From: Micromonospora cathayae
GTDB taxonomy: Bacteria; Actinomycetota; Actinomycetes; Mycobacteriales; Micromonosporaceae
Assembly: GCF_028993575.1 (NCBI RefSeq)
Contig: NZ_CP118615.1
Coordinates: forward strand, 1,488,001-1,552,000
Reading direction: 5' to 3'
Length of the DNA: 64,000 nt
The notes below the pieces were generated by a model. The model saw only the letters and a list, made by a program, of their open reading frames with translations. It was not told the DNA's origin and made no database searches. A program made the position numbers and the translations under genes. Below are positions 27,439 through 34,838 of the stretch, piece by piece. Numbering within the stretch: position 1 is the first letter of the stretch; every line of letters starts with the position of its first letter.

Positions 27439-28704
27439 ATGCGCGAGCATGGGCCGGTGCTCGATCACCTCGACGACATCGACTGGGCGCGGCTCGGCCA
27501 CGCCTACGGCTCCGCCGCCGACGTACCCGACCAGCTCCGCGCGTTGCGTTCCCCGGACGAGAAGGTCCGCAAGGACGCCCTCGGCGCGCTCTACGCCAAC
27601 ATCTTCCACCAGGGCACCCGGTACGAGGCGTCCGCGTACGCGGTGCCGTTCCTGCTGGAGCTGCTCGCCGACCCGGCCACCCCGGACCGGGACTGGCTGC
27701 TGCACCTGCTGACCTCGCTGGCCATCGGGTACGACGAGAGCTGGCTGCCGGACGGCGTCGCGATCGCCGAGCACCGCGACGCGGCACAGGGCGGGCGGGA
27801 ACTGCTGGCCGCCAAGCCACCCCCGTGGACAGACGACGAGGACGACAGCGACGACGAGGACGATGACAGCGACGACGGGTACGAGGACGGCGACAAGGAG
27901 TACGTCGAGTACGCGTACGTGGAGTCGCTGAGCGAGGCCGACCAGGGGCGACTGTGGGCGTACATCGCACTGGCCGGCTACGACGCGGTCCGCGCCGGCG
28001 TACCCCTCTTCCGTGACCTGCTCACCGACCCGGACCAGGGGGTGCGGGTCGGGGCCGCGTACGCGCTGGCCTGGTTCCCGGAGGAGGCCGCCGGCAGCGT
28101 GCCGGCGCTGGTCGCGGCGGCCGAATCCGGGCGGACGCCCGGCGAGACGGCGACCGCCCTGGTGGCGGCCGGTCTGCTCGGGGCGGCCCCGGACGCCGCG
28201 CTGCTCACCGACCCGCGCCCGGTGGTGCGCTGGGCCGCCGCGGTCGCCCGCGCCCGGGTGCTGGGCGACCGGACCGACGACGCGACCGTCGACGAGCTGC
28301 TGCGCTGGAGCGCCGTCGTCCCCGAACCGGCCGGGGACGACGATTCCGTGCCGTTCCTCGGCGGGGACCTGTCCGGGTACGCCGGCACGGCGCTGCGGCA
28401 CGCCGGCCCCCGGCACGCCGACCGGGCGTTCGACGCGCTGCTGGACCGGCTGCCCCGGGTCGACGGGAAGGAAGCGCTGCGGGTGACCGCCGAGGCGCTG
28501 CGGCTGGCCTTCCCGGACGGCCGGCTGCCCGCCGGTACGCCGGCGACCGCGCTGACCCCGGCCCAGCGGCGACTGGCCGACACGCTGGTCGGCGCGCCCG
28601 GGGCCTGGCTGATCGACGGCCGGCGGTTCGGGAACTTCGAGATGCTGCTGATGGAGTACGGCCTACCCCGGGACCGCGACGAGTTGGCCGGCTACCTGGG
28701 CTGA
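27439..28704 (+). CDS. HEAT-repeat protein with acidic insert
   Basis: 421 aa from ATG 27439. Helical repeats such as DEKVRKDALGALYANIFHQG, DPDQGVRVGAAYALAWFPEEAA and DPRPVVRWAAAVARARVLG are HEAT-like, suggesting a solenoid scaffold. Between residues about 130 and 155 is an almost purely acidic stretch (DDEDDSDDEDDDSDDG). Solitary HEAT proteins of this kind in actinobacteria have no firm function; some lie beside polymorphic toxins as immunity proteins. Its 3' end overlaps the PurA-like gene of the opposite strand by 42 bp. Confidence 0.75.
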   Translation: MREHGPVLDHLDDIDWARLGHAYGSAADVPDQLRALRSPDEKVRKDALGALYANIFHQGTRYEASAYAVPFLLELLADPATPDRDWLLHLLTSLAIGYDESWLPDGVAIAEHRDAAQGGRELLAAKPPPWTDDEDDSDDEDDDSDDGYEDGDKEYVEYAYVESLSEADQGRLWAYIALAGYDAVRAGVPLFRDLLTDPDQGVRVGAAYALAWFPEEAAGSVPALVAAAESGRTPGETATALVAAGLLGAAPDAALLTDPRPVVRWAAAVARARVLGDRTDDATVDELLRWSAVVPEPAGDDDSVPFLGGDLSGYAGTALRHAGPRHADRAFDALLDRLPRVDGKEALRVTAEALRLAFPDGRLPAGTPATALTPAQRRLADTLVGAPGAWLIDGRRFGNFEMLLMEYGLPRDRDELAGYLG

Positions 28705-29988
28705 CCGGGCGATCTTGTCCGCGGCGGTGGGGCCGTGCGAGGTGAGTGTCACCGGCACGTCCAGGGCCGCTTCCACCGCCGCCACCCAGTCGGTCGGCGG
28801 CCCGTCGTCGTAGACCGGGCGGGCCGCCGCCAGCCGCGCGGTGAGCGCCGCCTGCCGGTCCAGGTCGCCGGGCGGGCCGGGGTCCAGCCGGTCCAGGGTG
28901 TCGTAGCGGCGGCAGATCCGCAGCGGAGCCGGCCCGCCGTCGGTCGGGCACCCGGTCCCCGGGGCGCGCTGTGCCGGACTATCAGGCCGTCCGGTCAGGT
29001 CGAGGTGGGTGAGCGCGAGGCCGTCCACCCCGCCGGCCACCGCCAGGGCGTACCGGTGGGCGACCGCGTCGAAGTGCCCGAACCGGAACCGGCCCTGCCA
29101 GGGGTTCGTCGGGTTGCGCGGATCGGTGAACGGCAACGCCGGATCCTCGGTGACCAGCGGTCCCGGCCCGTGCCGGGTGGTGGTGGTCCGCAGTACGCCC
29201 AGCCGCTGCGCCGACCCGGCCAGCCCCGCCTCGGTCAGCAGGGTCTCCGCGTTGGCGAAGGTGGTGGTGCTCCACGTGGTGTACGGGTGGAAACCGTGCC
29301 ACTCGTCCAGCAGCACCCCCTGCGCGCCCTCGAACACGCACGTGCCGGCGCGCAGCACCCCGGCCAGGTACGTCCCGTCGACGATCCGTACCCGGTCGGC
29401 GAACCCGGTGAACGCGGGCAGGCAGTCGGCGACCGGCGGGGCGTCCAGCGGGCCGAGTTCGGCGGTCAACCGGTCCCGCAGCAGGGTGAGCCGGCGGCGC
29501 AGCCGCTCCGGGTGCCGGCAGTCGGCCACCCGGGGGGCCTCGTCGGGGTGGGCGAGCCCGTACGCGACGGACTCGCCCACCCCCAGCCCGCAGGAGCCGT
29601 GCCGGTCGGCTCCCCGGGCCATCTCCCGGGCCCGGTTGGCGGCCCGGTGGTAGGGCGTGGCGAGCAACGCGTCCCCGTCCACGGTGAGCCGGTCGAGGGC
29701 GTCCGGCACCCCGACCGAGGTGAGGTGGTCGGCCTCGGCGGCCAGCGCCAACGGGTCCACCACCACGTACCGGGACAGGTGGGTCCGGACGCCGGGACGG
29801 AACGTACCCGCCCCGAACTGGGCGAAGGTGTGCTGCCGGCCGTCCGGCAGGACGACGTTGTGCGCGGCCTGCGCGCCACCGTTGAACCGGACCACGGTGT
29901 GCACCGGCCGGGTCGCGCAGAGCCAGTCCACCACGGTGCCCTTGCCGGCGTCCCCGTAGCCGAGATCGACCACCACCACGTGGTTCAC
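28663..29988 (-). CDS. divergent adenylosuccinate-synthetase paralog (fourth gene of the NUDIX operon)
   Basis: About 441 aa from GTG 29988, which overlaps the upstream stop (GTGA). It keeps the PurA order of motifs in altered form: YGDAGKGTVVDWL (for WGDEGKGK; Asp13 kept), NGGAQAAHNVVLPDG (for GGNNAGHTV; His kept), GSCGLGVGESVAYG (for [11 protein letters not shown]), FEGAQGVLLDEWHGFHPYTT, and THLDLTG (for TKLDVLTG, the GTP site). A true purA lies at 17709, so this copy probably ligates or phosphorylates a different nucleotide. Last gene of an operon with NUDIX, pseudokinase and vWA proteins. Confidence 0.85.
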   Translation of the reverse strand: MNHVVVVDLGYGDAGKGTVVDWLCATRPVHTVVRFNGGAQAAHNVVLPDGRQHTFAQFGAGTFRPGVRTHLSRYVVVDPLALAAEADHLTSVGVPDALDRLTVDGDALLATPYHRAANRAREMARGADRHGSCGLGVGESVAYGLAHPDEAPRVADCRHPERLRRRLTLLRDRLTAELGPLDAPPVADCLPAFTGFADRVRIVDGTYLAGVLRAGTCVFEGAQGVLLDEWHGFHPYTTWSTTTFANAETLLTEAGLAGSAQRLGVLRTTTTRHGPGPLVTEDPALPFTDPRNPTNPWQGRFRFGHFDAVAHRYALAVAGGVDGLALTHLDLTGRPDSPAQRAPGTGCPTDGGPAPLRICRRYDTLDRLDPGPPGDLDRQAALTARLAAARPVYDDGPPTDWVAAVEAALDVPVTLTSHGPTAADKIARSAQVAGQLVAVPG

Positions 29989-30947
29989 AGCCGGGTGACC
30001 CCGCTGCCGCGGCCGGTGCTGGTGAACGGCAGCGTGGACACCTGGGCGCCGCGCCCGCCGTCCAGCCGGGCCAGCGCCTTCGACACCGTCGCGGTGGCCG
30101 CCGAGCCGGTCCGTTCCAGGTCCCGCAGGCCCTGCTCCAGGTCGATGGCCTGCTCGCCGAGGCCGACGGTGAGCGCGATGGTCTCGCAGACCGCGTCCAG
30201 GTCGTCCAGCTCGACGGCGTGCTGGCCGAGCAGACCGCGCCAGAAGTCGAGCACCTTGCGGTTGCCCGAGTAGTGGCTGCCGGCCGGGAGCAGGTAGTAC
30301 GTGTCCCAGCGGGCGGTCAGCTCGTCGACGAGCTGCCGGATCGGCACGTCCTCGGCCAGCCGGTCGCCGATCCGGTCGCGGACCTCGCGGGCCTTCACCA
30401 CCGGGTACGCCAGCTCGTCGCCGATGATGAACAGGTAGCCGCGCCGGCCCCGCTTCCGCCACGAGTCGGTGACCGTGTGCCGGGCCATGAAGTACATGGC
30501 CAGCTCGTACGACTCCATCATCTGGCCGCCCCCGCCGCCCTCCAGCACGATCCGGCCCAGGTCGTCGTCCATCCGGTTGTCCGACTCGAACTGGCCTACC
30601 TGCAACGGCACCCGGTCGCAGGTGGCGTCGCCGATCGCGCCGAACATGATCTGCGGGTCGCTGGCGTACCCCTGGCGCTGGAGCAGGCCGAGCAGCTGCG
30701 GCAGCTTGGCCTGGAGGGTGCGCGGCACGGTGCCCATCGAACCGGTCACGTCGAACAGCACCGCGATCGGGGTGGACTGCGGGTGCTCGGCCGAGTCCCG
30801 GCTCTCCCGGGTCGCGCCCTTCGGGTCGAGCGCGGTGTGCACCGTGCGCGCCCCGCTGTCGCTGTACGAGAACGCGCTCTTGCCGGTGGCCTTGCGGTAG
30901 CGCTTGGCGGCATCGTAGACGTCGGTGGACCAGACTCCGCTGCCCAT
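29985..30947 (-). CDS. vWA-domain protein (third gene of the NUDIX operon)
   Basis: 320 aa from ATG 30947, with aaggagg overlapping the preceding stop. A von Willebrand A domain with MIDAS VLFDVTGSMG (D66-x-T68-x-S70) after a ~55-residue N-terminus (WSTDVYDAAKRYRKATGK) follows the TerY-like soluble type. GAIGDATCDRVP and IIGDELAYP supply further acidic metal-site residues. It has no signal or membrane helix, so it acts in the cytoplasm, perhaps holding the PurA-like enzyme and pseudokinase together. The stop overlaps the next gene by 4 bp. Confidence 0.82.
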   Translation of the reverse strand: MGSGVWSTDVYDAAKRYRKATGKSAFSYSDSGARTVHTALDPKGATRESRDSAEHPQSTPIAVLFDVTGSMGTVPRTLQAKLPQLLGLLQRQGYASDPQIMFGAIGDATCDRVPLQVGQFESDNRMDDDLGRIVLEGGGGGQMMESYELAMYFMARHTVTDSWRKRGRRGYLFIIGDELAYPVVKAREVRDRIGDRLAEDVPIRQLVDELTARWDTYYLLPAGSHYSGNRKVLDFWRGLLGQHAVELDDLDAVCETIALTVGLGEQAIDLEQGLRDLERTGSAATATVSKALARLDGGRGAQVSTLPFTSTGRGSGVTRL

Positions 30948-30957
30948 GGCAGCCTCC

Positions 30958-31953
30958 TTAGGGGTTGAGCGTGAAGGGTCGGAAGGTGCGTGGCCCGTAC
31001 AGCCGTTCCAGCACCTCGTCGAGTTCGCCGAGCAACTGCCAGGCGTCGTCCGGCCGGCCGCGCAGGGACCGCTGCCGGCAGCCGTCGGCGAAGGAGCGCA
31101 GCTCGCGCGGGGCGTGCCGGCCCATCAGCCAGGTCATGCAGCCGGTCGCCAGCCAGATGTCGCTGCCCGGCCCGCAGGGCTGCTTCCGGCGGATCTCCTC
31201 CGGGTACCAGTCCTGGTGGCCGGGGACCAGGGCCGGTACGGCGGTGCCGGGCGCGGTGGAGAAGCACCAGTCGACCAGGACCACGCCGTGTCCGTCCGGC
31301 TCGATCAGCACGTGCGGCGGCAGCACCGCGCCGTGCACCACGCCGGCCCGGTGGGCCAGGCCGAGGGCGACCAGTAGCCGCCGCCACATCCAGGCCACGT
31401 CCCGGGCGTCCAGTCCGTCCGGGTACGCCCGGCGCACGTCGGTCAGGCTGTGCAGCCCCGGTACGGCGGCCAGCACGTTGATCCGTCGTTCCGCCCCGGT
31501 GTCGGCGTCCCGGTGCCGGAACGAGTCGACCAGCCGGGGCACGTACGGCAGGTAGCGCGGGTCGCCCTGCTCCTCGATGGTGCGCAGGGCGTGTGCCTCG
31601 CGGGCCATCAGGTCGTTGTCGGCCGGGTCACGGGGCACCTTGAGCAGCCGGCCGGCGTCGGCGTCGTACAGGTCGGCCAGGTCCCCGGCGTACGCGAGCC
31701 CGCCGAGCCGGTACGCCCCGAGGACGACCTGATCGGTGGCGGGCCGGCCCCCCCGGCCGGCCCGCCACCAGCTGGTGACCTGGACGAAGGCATCGGTGGC
31801 GGCGGCGCGTACCCGGTCGTCGGCGGTGCCCAACCGGTCCGGGTGCAGCGCCGCGACCAGTTCGCGGTAGCGGCGGGCCGGCGCGTCGGTGCCGAACAGG
31901 TCGGTGCCGGTGCGGGCCGCCGTGACCAGGCTGATCGCCTCGTCGGTCCTCAT
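30958..31953 (-). CDS. J-domain / protein-kinase-like fusion with a degenerate active site
   Basis: 331 aa from ATG 31953, overlapping the NUDIX stop (ATGA). Residues 1-65 look like a DnaJ J-domain, with RRYRELVAALHPDR holding the HPD signature at 37-39. Residues about 78-320 are kinase-like: Lys105 in LLKVPRD, Glu119 in AREAHAL, catalytic loop VVHGAVLPPHVLI and DFG-equivalent LVDWCFS. The HRD Asp is replaced (HGA), so phosphotransfer is doubtful, although Asp228 remains. A J-domain would recruit DnaK. A role as an Hsp70-linked or nucleotide-sensing scaffold is inference. Confidence 0.78.
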   Translation of the reverse strand: MRTDEAISLVTAARTGTDLFGTDAPARRYRELVAALHPDRLGTADDRVRAAATDAFVQVTSWWRAGRGGRPATDQVVLGAYRLGGLAYAGDLADLYDADAGRLLKVPRDPADNDLMAREAHALRTIEEQGDPRYLPYVPRLVDSFRHRDADTGAERRINVLAAVPGLHSLTDVRRAYPDGLDARDVAWMWRRLLVALGLAHRAGVVHGAVLPPHVLIEPDGHGVVLVDWCFSTAPGTAVPALVPGHQDWYPEEIRRKQPCGPGSDIWLATGCMTWLMGRHAPRELRSFADGCRQRSLRGRPDDAWQLLGELDEVLERLYGPRTFRPFTLNP

Positions 31954-32702
31954 CGGATGGTCTCCTCCCGGTCGGGGCGCAGCAGCGCGGGGTGGAGCAG
32001 CCGGGCGTCGCCGGCCCGGTAGAGCTTGGCGCGCGGGCCGCCGCGCGCCCCGCCGCGTTCGGTGCTGGTGCCGGTGCCCTCCACGAAGCCCGGCACGCTG
32101 AGCACCTTGCGGTGGAAGTTGCCGGCGTGCAGCGGCTGCCCCCAGACGGTCTCGTAGACGCCGCGCAGCTCGCTGACGGTGAACTCGGGGGCGAGGAAGC
32201 GGGTCGCCAGCGGGGTGTACTCCAGCTTGGACCGGGCCCGCTCCAGCCCGTCGTCGATGACCCGGGCGTGGTCGAAGGCGAGCTGCCGGCCGCTCAGCGC
32301 GGTCACCGGCAGCCAGCCCGCCTCGGCGGCGTCGGTGGCGGCGACCGGGTCGGGCAGGTCGGGCGCGAACGCGAGGTGCGCGATGGAGACGACCCGCATC
32401 CGGGGGTCCCGGTCCGGGTCGCCGTAGCTGCCGAGCTGCTCCAGGTGGATCCGGCGCATCCGGTCGTCGCCGAGGCCGGTCTCCTCGGCCAGCTCCCGGC
32501 GGGCGCCGGTGGCGAGGTCCTCGGTGGGCCGGACGAACCCACCGGGCAGTGCCCAGTGTCCCTGGTACGGCGGCTGGCCGCGCCGGATCAGCAGCAGGTG
32601 CAGCGCGCCCTCGCGGATGGTCAGCGCGACCACGTCCACGGTGACGGCGACCGCCGGGTAGGCGGTGGGGTCGTACCCGGCGAGGAACTCCTGCTCGTTC
32701 AC
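31950..32702 (-). CDS. NrtR-like NUDIX hydrolase/regulator (first gene of a four-gene operon)
   Basis: About 250 aa from GTG 32702. A full Nudix box GGFVRPTEDLATGARRELAEETG lies at residues 54-76, though here I cite only its key residues G55, E61, R69, E70, E73, E74. A C-terminal winged helix follows (LEYTPLATRFLAPEFTVSEL, VYETVWGQPLHAGNFHRKVL), as in NrtR, an ADP-ribose-sensing repressor of NAD genes. It heads the operon with the pseudokinase, vWA and PurA-like genes and probably controls it. A direct repeat TGAGAA-N10-TGAGAA lies just upstream. Confidence 0.85.
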   Translation of the reverse strand: MNEQEFLAGYDPTAYPAVAVTVDVVALTIREGALHLLLIRRGQPPYQGHWALPGGFVRPTEDLATGARRELAEETGLGDDRMRRIHLEQLGSYGDPDRDPRMRVVSIAHLAFAPDLPDPVAATDAAEAGWLPVTALSGRQLAFDHARVIDDGLERARSKLEYTPLATRFLAPEFTVSELRGVYETVWGQPLHAGNFHRKVLSVPGFVEGTGTSTERGGARGGPRAKLYRAGDARLLHPALLRPDREETIR

Positions 32703-32719
32703 GGCTTCGTCTCTCTCAC

Positions 32720-32748
32720 GTTGAGAATTACTCGATCTGAGAACAACG
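32720..32748 (-). promoter_or_regulatory. possible operator of the NUDIX operon
   Basis: Two TGAGAA copies 16 bp apart (32722-32727 and 32738-32743 on the plus strand), framed by cgttg (32719-32723) and caacg (32744-32748), sit 20-45 bp upstream of GTG 32702. The element is AT-rich compared with its surroundings. The rest of the 32703-33108 gap is relatively AT-rich, with no gene seen. Confidence 0.4.
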
Positions 32749-33059
32749 TAGCGCACGATCGGGTGACTGTCGAGCCCCGCGTCCGGGCCGATCCCGCCGG
32801 CCGCGGCGGCGGCCCCTCGGCCGCGACGGGTGGTCGGCCCGGTAGGTCCTCGGCCGGGGGGAGCGGGTGAAGATTCACTCGACGGTCGAGAGAACGGTAA
32901 AAACATCGACGTTTGTAACATCGGAAAGGTTTGGCGTGATCATGTTGATGAACTGCGTAAACACTTAGATCGCGCAAGTGAGACCGAAGGTCGAAGTCGG
33001 GTCACATGCCGACATTGATAGACGATCATTGAAATGACGGACGGTTGATGCAATGCTGA

Positions 33060-33073
33060 TGGAAGCGCTCCCA
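33060..33073 (+). promoter_or_regulatory. CebR-like palindrome upstream of the LPMO gene
   Basis: tggaagcgctccca differs at one position from TGGGAGCGCTCCCA, the palindrome bound by the cellobiose-responsive LacI-family regulator CebR of Streptomyces. It ends 35 bp before the LPMO start. Confidence 0.6.
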
Positions 33074-33108
33074 CCACCACTCGGGGCGTCCGGATAAGGA
33101 GGATGTCA

Positions 33109-33789
33109 GTGCGTCCACAGCAGCTCGACCAATCCGGCCGGCAATCCCGGTCAGCCGCCCGCCAGTCCGTCCGCGCGGTCGTCATGGTGTTCGCCATGCT
33201 GGCCGCCACGCTCACCTGGACCGGCGCGGCCCAGGCCCACGGCACCATCGTCAGCCCGGCGACCCGCGCCTACCAGTGCTGGCAGACCTGGGGCAGCAAC
33301 CACATGGACCCGACCATGCAGCAGCGCGACCCGATGTGCTACCAGGCGTTTCAGGCCAACCCGGACACCATGTGGAACTGGATGAGCGCCCTGCGGGACG
33401 GCCTCGGCGGGCAGTTCCAGGCCCGCACCCCCGACGGCCAGCTGTGCAGCAACGGGCTCAGCCGCAACGACAGCCTGAACCGGCCCGGCGCGTGGAAGAC
33501 GACCAATGTCAGCCGCAACCTGACGATCCAGCTCTACGACCAGGCCAGCCACGGTGCCGACTACTTCCGGGTCTACGTCAGCAAGCAGGGGTTCAACCCG
33601 GCGACCCAGTCGCTCGGCTGGGGGAACCTCGACTTCATCACGCAGACCGGGCGTTACGCGCCGGCGCAGAACATCTCGTTCAACATCTCGACCTCCGGCT
33701 ACACCGGACACCACATCGTCTTCGTCATCTGGCAGGCATCCCACCTGGACCAGGCGTACATGTGGTGCAGTGACGTGAACTTCGTCTGA
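33109..33789 (+). CDS. secreted AA10 lytic polysaccharide monooxygenase
   Basis: 226 aa from GTG 33109, with aaggagg at ideal spacing (ATG 33103 lies on the Shine-Dalgarno). A signal peptide ends AQA, leaving the mature N-terminus HGTIVSP, whose His1 is the copper brace of AA10 enzymes. The second copper His is probably in the ASHGADYFRVYVSKQGF segment. The C-terminal HHIVFVIWQASHLDQAYMWCSDVNF type ending is characteristic; there is no carbohydrate-binding module. Oxidative cleavage of chitin or cellulose. The CebR-like site upstream favours cellulose. Confidence 0.92.
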   Translation: MRPQQLDQSGRQSRSAARQSVRAVVMVFAMLAATLTWTGAAQAHGTIVSPATRAYQCWQTWGSNHMDPTMQQRDPMCYQAFQANPDTMWNWMSALRDGLGGQFQARTPDGQLCSNGLSRNDSLNRPGAWKTTNVSRNLTIQLYDQASHGADYFRVYVSKQGFNPATQSLGWGNLDFITQTGRYAPAQNISFNISTSGYTGHHIVFVIWQASHLDQAYMWCSDVNFV

Positions 33790-33872
33790 CCGTCCGACCG
33801 TCGGCCCGTCTGATCGGCGGCCCGGCACCGGCCCCGGCCCAGGACAGCAGTCCCGGGCCGGGGCCTCGCCGT

Positions 33873-34838
33873 TCAGGACAGTTGGCCCACCAGGTGCGGG
33901 CGGGTGGACTGCAGGGTGAAGGCACCGTCCGTGTCGGTGGCGAAGGTGACCGTGGACGGCAGCGGCACCGGCCGCTTGAAGGCCACCTCCACCGTGTACG
34001 CCGCCGGCAGCCGGGTCGCCAACGCGGCCAGGCAGCGGGCCTTGCTCCACATCCCGTGCGCGATCGGGCGGGGGAAGCCGAGCAGCTTCGCGCCGATCCG
34101 CGAGGTGTGGATGGGGTTGTGGTCGCCGGAGACCCGGGCGTAGTCCCGGCCGACCCGCGGCCCGACCCGCCACATTGCCGAGCCGGCCGGGACCGGAGGC
34201 CGCTCACCCCGTCCGCCCGGCTCGCCCCGTCCGCCCGGCCCGCCCCGGTCGTCGCCCGGCCCGCCGTCGCCTTGCGCACGCCCGTCCCGCCGGTCGTCGC
34301 CGCGCCCGCCCCGGCTGTCGCCGGCGGCCGGCCGTTCCCGTCCGAGGTACGTCGACACGCCCCGCCAGACCTCCTCGCCGGCCACCGAGCCGACCAGCAC
34401 CACGTCGAGCTGCCGGCCGCGCGGGTGCGGTCGCAGGTTCTCCGCGTACGTGGTGAAGTCCAGGGTCTCGTCGGCGTCGACCGGCCGGCGCACGGTGATC
34501 CGGTTGCCGACGTGCACCACCCCGGCCAGCGGGATCGGGAAGTCCGGGGCGGTGATCAGCCGCAACGCCAGCGGGAAACCCATGATGTGCGGGTATGTCC
34601 CCGGCAGCGTGTCGGTCAGCCGGAACCCGCAGACCCGGTCGTAGTCGGCCAGCCGGGCCCGGTCCACGGTGACGCCCCGCACCCGCAGCTCGACGTCGGG
34701 GAGCGTGCCGGCCCGTCGGCCGCCGAGTCCCGGCACCGATCCGAGCACCGCCCGCCGGTACAGCGGCCCGGACGCGGGCAGCGCCGGCAGCTCGACGATC
34801 CTGCGGGCCGGACCGGCCCCGGGCTCCGGTGTGGTCAT
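33873..34838 (-). CDS. double-hotdog MaoC-type (3R)-hydroxyacyl dehydratase, HtdX-like
   Basis: About 321 aa from ATG 34838 (TGATG overlap with the upstream gene); GTG 34841 is an alternative. N-terminal hotdog half (TLPDVELRVRGVTVD, GFRLTDTLPGTYPHIMGFPLAL) and C-terminal catalytic half with the hydratase-2 pattern YARVSGDHNPIHTS and IAHGMWSKARCLA. Asp and His of the motif are present. A Gly/Arg/Asp-rich linker between halves (DNA about 34200-34330) is unusually long and low-complexity. With FabG4-like and FadA2-like neighbours it mirrors Mycobacterium Rv0241c-Rv0242c-Rv0243. Confidence 0.85.
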   Translation of the reverse strand: MTTPEPGAGPARRIVELPALPASGPLYRRAVLGSVPGLGGRRAGTLPDVELRVRGVTVDRARLADYDRVCGFRLTDTLPGTYPHIMGFPLALRLITAPDFPIPLAGVVHVGNRITVRRPVDADETLDFTTYAENLRPHPRGRQLDVVLVGSVAGEEVWRGVSTYLGRERPAAGDSRGGRGDDRRDGRAQGDGGPGDDRGGPGGRGEPGGRGERPPVPAGSAMWRVGPRVGRDYARVSGDHNPIHTSRIGAKLLGFPRPIAHGMWSKARCLAALATRLPAAYTVEVAFKRPVPLPSTVTFATDTDGAFTLQSTRPHLVGQLS

